DNA from: Cymodocea nodosa
Lineage: Eukaryota; Streptophyta; Magnoliopsida; Alismatales; Cymodoceaceae
Direction of reading: 5' to 3'
Assembly: GCA_036874045.1 (NCBI GenBank)
Contig: JAZBRI010000011.1
Coordinates: 3,224,001-3,288,000 of the forward strand
DNA length: 64,000 nt
Part shown: one piece after another, positions 56,611-64,000 of the stretch
How positions within the stretch are numbered: the first letter of the stretch is position 1
Layout of the letters: the number at the start of each line of letters is the position of its first letter
Made by a program: the position numbers and the translations under genes
Notes under the pieces: model-generated
Seen by the model: only the letters and a program-made list of their open reading frames with translations
Told to the model about the DNA's origin: nothing
Database searches by the model: none

Positions 56611-58099
56611 TTATAAGTCATGCAATGAACATATGCTTAGATTTCTTCTAATATGATTAAATGTTGATTCATTTAAAGGTTTTGTGAAAATATCTGCAAG
56701 TTGATTTTTTGTTGGAACAAACTTAAGTGAGATGTGCCCTTTTTCCACATGATCTCTCAAGAAATGATGTCTAATCTTGATATGCTTGGCTTTGGAATGA
56801 AGTACTGTATTCTTAGATAAGCTTATTGCACTACTATTATCACAAAATATATTTGTATTCTGAATTTTCAATTTGTAATCTGCTAAAGTTTGCTACATCC
56901 ATAAAATCTGAGCACAACATAGACCTGCTGCAATATATTTGGCTTCAATAATGGATAATGCAATATAGTTTTGTTTCCTACTGAACCATAAAATTAAAGA
57001 ATTTCCAAGTAGTTGGCATGTATCACTTGTGCTTTTTCTATCTGATCTACTGCTTGCATAATCTACATCACTATAACCTATTAAAATTAAATTGCTGTCA
57101 GCTGAGTAATATAATCCAAAATCTTTAGTGATTTGTAAATACTTGAAGATTCTTTTGACTGATTTCAGATGAGATTCTTTTGGTGATGCTTGAAATCTAG
57201 TACACAAACAAACACTGAACATGATATCTGGCCTACTTGCAGTTAGGTACAATAGAGATACAATCATGCCTTTGTATTTCTTTTGATCTACTACAACACT
57301 TAAGTCATCATTTTCATGTTTAGTGTTTGAACTCATTGGTGTGTTTGTAGATTTGATGTTCTTAAAGCCAAATTTCTTCAATCTCTTTGCAGTATTTTTC
57401 CTGATTGACAAAGATGCCATTTCTCACTTGATGGATCTGTAAACCTAAGAAAAACTTTAACTCTCCCATCATACTCATTTCAAATTTGTTTTTCATCAAG
57501 TTTTGAAATTCATGACATAGTTTTTTTGATGTAGCTCCAAAAACAATATCATCAACATAGATTTGAACGATCAACATGCGTAAATCAACCATTTTAACAA
57601 ACAAAGTGTTGTCCACCTTACATCTGATGAAATGATTTTCAGTTAAGAACTTTTTCAACTTTTCATACCATGCCCTAGGTGCCTATTTCAGATCATATAA
57701 AGCTTTGTTTAGTCTGTAGACATGATCTAATTTGACTTCATCTACAAATCTGGGGGGTTGCTTAACAAATACTTCTTCTTGTATTTCTCCATTCAAAAAT
57801 GCACTTTTTACATCCATTTGAAACAGTTTTATCTTCTACTGCTTGCAAATGCAAGCAACATTCTGATAGCTTCTATCTTGGCCACAAGTGCAAAAGTTTC
57901 TTCATAATCAATGCCTTCTTGATGATTATAACCTTGTGTAACTAGTCGAGCTTTATTTTTGAGAATGTTCCCTTCTTCATCTAATTTGTTTCTGAAAATC
58001 CATTTAGTCCCAATGATGGATTTTCCTACAGGTTTCTTCACTAATTCCAAGACATTATTTTTCTAGAACTGATTTAATTCTTCCTACATAACCATTGTC
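56611..58099 (-). pseudogene. Copia D reverse transcriptase and RNase H
   Basis: Minus-strand RT in order: GTKWIFRNKLDEEGN and NKARLVTQGYNHQEGIDYEET (57829-58050). After a frameshift comes a QMDVKSAFLNG-like block with stops, then a KALY-LK region (about 57660-57720). The catalytic QIYVDDIVFGAT (about 57540-57570), GELKFFLGLQIHQ and a frame change near 57390 follow. RNase H has TASRPDIMFSVCLCTRFQ, YSDVDYASSRSDRKSTS, FCDNSSAISLSKN and IFTKPLNESTF, ending at 56611. YVDD is intact, but at least five frame breaks or stops are present. Confidence 0.9.
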
Positions 58100-58701
58100 T
58101 AGTAAATATCCTTATAAGCTTGATCTACTGATTTTGGCTCAATTTCTAACACAAATGCACAATAATTGCAAATATCTTGTGCTTTGCTTCTAGTTTGTAC
58201 CCCTTTGGTTATATTTCCAATTATTTGTTCCATGGGGTGATCAGAATTGAATTTCCAACTATTTTGATTTTGATTTAATGCTTGGGATCTGAGTTTCTGC
58301 TTGTAGTTATCTTTTTCAAAATTTTCATTTTCAATTTCACTATGAATCTTCAAATTTCTGAAATTCTATATCAATTCTTCATCAAACTGAACGTTTATAC
58401 TTTTATCTACTCTTCTGTCTTTAGCAAAGTATACTTTGTAAGCTTTGCTTCTAGATGAGTAACCAACAAGTATGGCAGGTTGAAATTTTGAGTGAAACTT
58501 GTCTTTAGCATCTCTAGTGTTTAAGACAAAGCATTTGCATCCGAATGTCTTAAAATATCCAACATTTGGAGTCTTGTCGAACCAAAGTTCAAAAGGTGTC
58601 TTGTTCTGCAAAGATCTGATATAAGTTCTGTTGGAGATGTGACAAGTTGTACCTATAGCTTCAGCCCAAAGAAATTTTGGTAGATCAGTGGCATTCAACA
58701 A
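58100..58701 (-). pseudogene. Copia D integrase C-terminal part
   Basis: Begins LNATDLPKFLWAEAIGTTCH, after the catalytic Glu position, then TPFELWFDKTPNVGYFKTFG, GYSSRSKAYKVYF and an acidic linker leading to RT (58099-58353). The DDE core is absent: immediately upstream, at about 58700, the frame runs into the gag coiled coil. D cannot supply its own integrase. Confidence 0.88.
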
Positions 58702-59830
58702 AGGAATCTTCTAAACAATTATTCAACCTTTTAATTTATTCCTTATATTCTCTACATTTAACATATAGATTATCTACAGTACACAGAAGACTATTAACAT
58801 CTAATTCATCATGCTCATTTTCTAAACAATAAGAGGAAGTGGAGCATACCTCTTGTGCTGCAAAGCACACGTTGGCTGTAGCTTCATCTTTAGAATCTGA
58901 AGAACTGTTTGAGGAGCTACTGTCATCCCAAGTAGCTTTGAGAGCCATTTTCTTTTTGTTCTTCCATCTCTTCTTCTTATCTATCTGATACTCTTTTGTT
59001 TAAAATGGACAAAAGGTCTGCATGTGCTCTTGCCTTTTGCATTTAAAGTATGTAGGGATAGTTCTTTTGGAGGAGCTGGTCTTATTATTTTTCTTCATGA
59101 ATTTTTTGAAGTACCTTGCTAGTAGCATAATCTCATCATCATATGAGCTTAGAGATTCTTCAGTTGAAGGAAATGCAATTACCTTTTTCTTTTCAACTTT
59201 TTGTTCAATAGTTCCCTCCTATTCCTTCCAGTCTTTCATTTGAACTTCGTGGGCTAGAAGATTGCCCAATAGTTCTTCAACAGTGTAGTTGTTGAGATCC
59301 TTGGAATCTTGAATAGAAGTGGATTTTTGTTTCTACTCGACGGTTAAACTTCTCAGGATCTTCTGTACCTATTCACGAGAAGAGAATTCCTTTCCTAGGC
59401 CTTTCAGACTGTTAATGATCTTAGTAAATCTTGAAAACATTTTAGTTATGTTTTCATTATCATTCATTTTAAATAATTCTAGTTTTCTTAACAGAATGCT
59501 AATTTTTGTGTCCTTTACCTGGCTTGTACCTTCGTGAGTAACTTGAAGGATTTTCTAGGCCTTATGTGCAGACTTACATGCAGAAACTTTGTTATATTGT
59601 TTAGTAGTTAGTGCACAGTATATAGCATTCAGCCCTCTAGCATCCAACTAGATGATTCTCTCATCCTCCTTAGAACATTACTAGTTGGAAGTGTAGTTCT
59701 AAGAACAACAATCCTCTAGAGTTTTACATCAGAACTCCTAAGGAAACACTCCATTCTATTCTTCCAATAATTATAATTAGAACCATCGAATAGGGGAGGT
59801 CTGTGGATGTTTTGTCCCTCAACAAATTGA
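58702..59830 (-). pseudogene. Copia D gag (broken)
   Basis: Starts near the primer-binding site with an NIHRPPLFDG-type block (about 59790-59815), then YWKNRMECFL with a stop where the family has Trp. THEGTSQVKDTKIS lies near 59520-59545, followed by a decayed zinc knuckle. MALKATWDDSSSSNSSSDSK and the coiled-coil start (58736-58948) end abruptly at 58701 in the integrase. The plus-strand ORFs 59022-59243 and 59319-59537 are shadows of this gag. Confidence 0.8.
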
Positions 59831-59872
59831 GCCACAAATCTAGATGGTTAAATCTTATAACGGATTAACCAT

Positions 59873-59884
59873 GCTCTGATACCA
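59873..59884 (-). other. Copia D primer-binding site
   Basis: The minus strand reads TGGTATCAGAGC exactly, two bases from the LTR end at 59887. Confidence 0.9.
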
Positions 59885-59886
59885 AT

Positions 59887-61324
59887 TCTTAGGATCGATA
59901 GGCTCACTAGAGGGGGGGTGAATGGTGAAGGTGTGTAAATTTTACTTCTTTTAAAACAGAATCGATTGATTCTAATTATCAATGAGTTGAAATAATTCAA
60001 ATGGATGCAAAACAATAAATAGAAAGGAACACAAGACAATTTTTAGGTGGTTCACCAACTTGGCTAGTCCACCCCCAAGATTCACTTGGGCTTCATTAAG
60101 TTTAAAAACTTACAACACTTGCTTTCAGGTAGAAGCAAGAACCAAAACTTGAGCTTTCAGGTTGAAGCTCAGCAACCAACCTTTCTTCGAGCTTTCAAGT
60201 ACAAGCTCTAAACCAATAATGAGTTTTTAGGTTGAAACTCATGAACCAACAGCTTTGAACTTTTTCTTAGAGTTTTAGCGTAGGGAGCTTTTATGCTGTA
60301 GTGAATCTTTGAGAGTATTCTTGAATGTTGCAGACTTGAGAGTGTGTTTGGAATTTTTTGTGTAGTTCACAATATATGATCATCATTCTTTTGATCTTCC
60401 CTTTACTTCTCATATTTATACCAAGAGGTATAACGATCATATTTTCTTCCAATGGATGTTTTTTGCTGTATTAGATATGTAGTCAGTTCCAAAAATAGTA
60501 AGTTACCATTTTTTCTACTGTTTAGAAGTAACCTTCCAATTCTCTTTGATTTTTGAATGGTTATATGTGTAACTCATCGAAGAACATCTGTAACTCACTG
60601 AAAATCCACTAAAATCATGTTGTCTGTGTCACGTGAGAATTTAAGTTGTACATGTAAGGTGTCATGAGTTCGAATACTTGTAACTTTAACTTACCGAAAA
60701 GTTCTTGACTTTCGGATAGTTAGCTACAGTAACTCTCCGATTTTTCTTTTGAGCTTTCGACTGCTATCTTCTTAATTTTGCACGTGCATAATAGGATGAC
60801 TTAAGTTTCGAATAGTTAAGTCTGTAACCTTCTGAATCTTCTTATTTTTCGGATAGTTAGCTTTCTAACTCTCCGAAAAATCCTTTTAAGCTTCTGTCTG
60901 AATTTCTGCACGTGGGTAATTCAATAACTTAAGTTTCGGATAGTTAGCCTTCCTAACTCTTCGATTTTCTTTGAGTTTCGGATAGTTAGCGCCTTAACTC
61001 TCCGATCATTCAGCCAACTATCTTTACAACGCTCTAAAGGCCTTGTATTTTCGGATAGTTAACCTTCTAACTATCTGATAAAGTTTTTGTTGCTTAACAC
61101 TGACTCTTCAGATACTTAAGCTTGATAACTCACCGAAAATTTATCTCTTCTGGATGGTTAAGCCTGGTAACCTTTCAAAATCCAGTTTATCTCTTGTAGC
61201 ACATACTGAACTATCTATAATGACTTATCTACCTTTTGCTCTTCTACTGAACTATCTAAGTTGTGAAATACAATTTATTACCTCACACAGGTTTTTGCAT
61301 TATTAAAATACAAGGGTCCTAACA
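59887..61324 (-). repeat. Copia D 5' LTR
   Basis: 1438 bp, partner of 54841-56251. The first bases are TCTTAGG (TG changed to TC) and the end is GGGTCCTAACA. TATA-like TATAAATATGAG lies on the minus strand near 60410-60422. Hairpin arms CGGATAGTTA (60713-60722) and TAACTCTCCG (60730-60739). Confidence 0.93.
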
Positions 61325-62930
61325 CACAATCCATTTTGTTGTATGTGCTTGAAGCTCCTTTTTATCTTGCAATTTATACTGAAATTAAGGCTTTTGGTAC
61401 CCAAATCTTCTTAGGTCCAATAGAGTTAGTCCTTAAAACATTAAATTTATTGCCTCTTGGCAGCCACATATGACCTGATCTTCTTCTGATAGCAAATACA
61501 GTGGTGCCATTTCTATATGATCGAATCATGCCACCACAATAAGGTACTTCTTATGGTATAGCATACCCTAGGCCAAATTTAATTCCATTTGGTCGTTGAG
61601 ATCCTATAATTTTATCTAGTCCTTTTTGAACTAGTGTAAATTTGCAAATGGTACTTTTCAAATTAGAGATTTTAGTTAATAAATTTTTATTTTCTTCTTT
61701 TAACTCATAGTTATCACATCTATATTTATCCATGTTAGTTTTCAAATTCCTATTTTCAACTAGAGCTTTTTCTAATTCAACAAAAGATTCTTCTAAATAG
61801 TTATTCAACCTTTTAATCTCTTTCTTATATTCTCTACATTTAACATATAGATTATCTACTGTACATAGAAGACTATTTACATCTAAGTCATCATGCTCGT
61901 TTTCTGAACAATAAGGAGAAGTTGAGCATACCTCTTGTGCTGCAAAGCACACATTGGCTGCAGCTTCATCTTCAGAGTTTGAAGAATTGTTTGAGGAGCT
62001 ACTATCATCCTAAGTAGTTTTGAGAGTTATTTTCTTTTTGTTCTTCCATATTTTCTTCTTATCTGTCTAATCCTCTTCTGTTTGTAATGGACAAAAGTTT
62101 TGTATATGCCCTTTGTATTTAAAGCATGTAGGAATTGTTCTTTTGAAGGAGCTGGTCTTATTGTTTTTCTTCATGAATTTTCTAAAATTCGTTGCCAGCA
62201 TCACAATCTCATCATCATTTGAGCTTAGAGCTTCTTTTGTTGAAGGAAATGCAATTTCCTTTTTCTTCTCAGCTTTCTTTTCAACAGTTCCCTCCTGCTC
62301 CTTTCAGTCTTTCATTTGAACTTCATGGGCTAGTAGATTGCCCAACAACTCTTCAATAGTGTAGTTGTTGAGATCCTTGGAGTCTTGAATGGAGGTGGAT
62401 TTTTATTTCCACTCAACAGTTAAACTTCTTAGAATCTTTTGTACCTGTTCACGTGAAGAGAATTCCTTTCCCAAGCCTTTAAGACTGTTAATAATCTTAG
62501 TAAATCTTGAAAACATTTCAATTATGCTTTCATTATCATTCACTTTAAATAATTCTAGTTTTCTTAACAGAATACTGATTTTTTTGTCCTTTATCTGGCT
62601 TGTACCTTCGTGTGTAACTTGAAGGATTATCCAAGCTTCATGTGTAGATTTACATGTAGAAACTTTATTATACTGTTTAGCTTTTACTACATAGTATATA
62701 ACATTCAACCCTCGAGCATCTAACTAGATGATTCTCTCATCCTCCTCAGTCCAGTCTATAAAATTACTGGTAGGAAGTGTAGTTCTAAGAACCACAATCT
62801 TCCAGAGTTTTACATCAGAACTCTTGAGGAAATAATCCATTCTATTCTTCCAATAATTATAGTTGGAATCATCGAATAGAGGAGGTCTATGGATGTTTTA
62901 CCCCTCAGCAAATTATGCCATTAATCTAGA
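61325..62930 (-). pseudogene. Copia E gag, coiled coil and protease start
   Basis: On the minus strand, gag starts near 62890 and includes an NVIYYVVKAKQYNKVS and HEGTSQIKDKKISILLRKLE capsid part (62403-62708) and LAHEVQMKD. A decayed zinc knuckle, TCFKYKGHIQNFCP, has lost Cys spacing (about 62095-62140). The open coiled-coil ORF (61551-61952) reads NVCFAAQEVCSTSPYC from just upstream and KALVENRNLKTNMDKY, ending IKFGLGYAIP. The last bases (61325-61350) encode KWIV just before the protease DSG triad, where the element is cut. Confidence 0.85.
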
Positions 62931-62958
62931 TGGTTAAATCTTTAAATGGATTAACCAT

Positions 62959-62970
62959 GCTTTAATACCA
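62959..62970 (-). other. Copia E primer-binding site
   Basis: The minus strand reads TGGTATTAAAGC next to the LTR, a two-base variant of TGGTATCAGAGC. Confidence 0.8.
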
Positions 62971-62972
62971 AT

Positions 62973-64000
62973 TGTTAGGATCGAAAGGCTTACCAGAGGG
63001 GGGTGAATGGTGTGTGTGTGTAATTTTAACTTCCTTTTAAGTTTAATTGCTTGATTCAATTTATCTGTGATCTTAATTAAACATTGTACATGCAAAACAA
63101 TAAAAAGTAATAAACACAAAGAGATTTTTAGGTGGTTCACCAACTTGGCTAGTTCACCCTCAAGATTCACTTCACTTCACTTCACTAAGTATATGAATAC
63201 TTAGAACACTTGCTTTCAGGTTGAAGCAAGAACCAACACTTGAGCTTTCAGGTTGAAGCTCAGCAACTAACATTTCTTCAAGCTTTCAAGTACAAGCTCT
63301 TAACTAATAGTGAGTTTTCAGGTTGAAACTCATGAACCAACAGCTTTGAACATTAAAGCAAAGTTTGAGTGCAGGGAGCTTTTGTGTTGTAGTGGACTTT
63401 GAGAATATTTCTGTATTTTGCAGACTTAAGAGTATTTTTAAAATTTTTTAAGTAGCTCACAATATGTGATAATCATTGTTGTAATCTTCCCTTTACTTCT
63501 CATATTTATACCAAGAGGTATAACGATCATATTCAATTCTAATAGATGTTTTCTGCTATACTTACTATGTAGTCAGTCCCAAAAATAGTAAGTTACCATT
63601 CTGTATACTATCCAACTTGTAACCTTCTGATTCCCTTTGAATTTCGAATGGTTAGCTTTGTAACTCTCCGAAGGATAGGCGTAACTCATTGAAAATCCAC
63701 TTAAGTCCTTTTGTCTATGTCATGTGAGAATTTAAGTCATACACGCGAGGTGTCCTAAGTTCGGATGGTTATGGATGTTAACCTATCGAAAAACTTCAAC
63801 TTTTGGATAGTTAGCTATAGTAACCTTCCGATTCTCTTTTAAGCTTTCGACTGCTATCTTCTTATTTCTACATGTGCAAAATATGATGACATAAGTTTCG
63901 GATAGTTAGATTTGTAACCTTCCAAAACTTCTTGTTTTTCAGATAGTTAGCTTTCTAACTCTCTGAAAAATCCTTTTAAGCTTCTGTTTTGGATTTTTGC
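62973..64000 (-). repeat. Copia E 5' LTR, partial
   Basis: TGTTAGGATCGAAAGGC start, related to the copia D LTRs throughout the visible 1028 bp. TATA-like sequence lies near 63501-63510, and palindromes recur from 63640 on. It runs off the window. Confidence 0.9.

Larger units (their letters stand above)
54841..61324 (-). mobile_element. Copia element D (Sire/Maximus-like), internal-deletion derivative
   Basis: Minus-strand element with both LTRs (54841-56251 and 59887-61324), primer-binding site, gag, part of integrase, RT, RNase H and polypurine tract. Protease and the integrase core are missing. The flanks GGGGT (left) and CACAA (right) are not a target duplication. Confidence 0.92.
61325..64000 (-). 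mobile_element. Copia element E (Sire/Maximus-like), gag half and 5' LTR, partial
   Basis: The minus-strand element begins off the right edge with its 5' LTR (62973-64000 visible). It continues through primer-binding site and gag to the start of protease at 61325, where it is cut by the LTR of D. Pol is missing. The 33-bp scar at 54808 may be the start of its 3' LTR. Confidence 0.85.

Noticed and set aside
59022..59537. Plus-strand ORFs rich in Phe/Leu/Ser (also 62113-62622)
   Set aside because: They are antisense shadows of the copia D and E gag genes, whose minus-strand motifs are readable.
1..64000. tRNA or rRNA genes, or organelle DNA insertions
   Set aside because: No cloverleaf-type or rRNA-like conserved sequence was noticed; the TGGTATCAGAGC sites are retroelement primer-binding sites, not tRNA genes.

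Overview
The window looks like repeat-rich chromatin of a dicot-type flowering plant. It is AT-rich, has no convincing single-copy host gene, and is almost filled by nested, mostly decayed LTR retrotransposons. Both superfamilies are present. The Ty1/copia elements use a TGGTATCAGAGC-type primer-binding site. The Ty3/gypsy elements have the pol order RT, RNase H, integrase and an Athila/Tat-type gag. No tRNA, rRNA, CRISPR array or bacterial operon is visible. Element letters below are mine.

Layout. 1-19037, minus strand: copia B (long-LTR, Sire/Maximus-like), running off the left edge. Its coding region is split by a gypsy solo LTR (G1, 2678-10494), which is itself split by a complete copia element A (3099-9064, 5-bp duplication AGTTT). 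The 5' LTR of B is split by a second complete copia element F (12711-18339, duplication ACCTA). 19038-26597: the least repetitive stretch, with an interrupted minisatellite, a decayed copia-like LTR, a small GC-rich island and purine-rich and AT-rich DNA. 26598-29762: a copia LTR (H) cut by the 3' end of a minus-strand gypsy element (G2). 29763-37551, plus strand: copia C, whose reverse transcriptase core has been replaced by a duplicated piece of its own RNase H.

37553-50849, plus strand: an Athila-like gypsy region with an unusual order: pol, then a large ORF of the 'putative plant transposon protein' family (ORF2), then a gag with no pol behind it, then an F-box/F-box-associated (FBA) ORF preceded by a splice-acceptor-like tract, then the 3' untranslated region, polypurine tract and LTR (G3). 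Short palindromic spacers separate these ORFs. 50850-54812, minus strand: a second, truncated Athila-like pol and a second ORF2 fragment, split by a copia-like LTR. 54841-64000, minus strand: copia D, an internal-deletion derivative with both LTRs, lying against the gag half of copia E, whose 5' LTR runs off the right edge.

None of the retroelement polyproteins is open from end to end. F and A are the most intact, each broken by a handful of stops, many of them TAG at conserved tryptophans. The most notable content is the cargo of the plus-strand gypsy region: an F-box/FBA ORF in the position where Athila elements carry an envelope-like ORF, and the palindrome-separated ORF cassettes around it.
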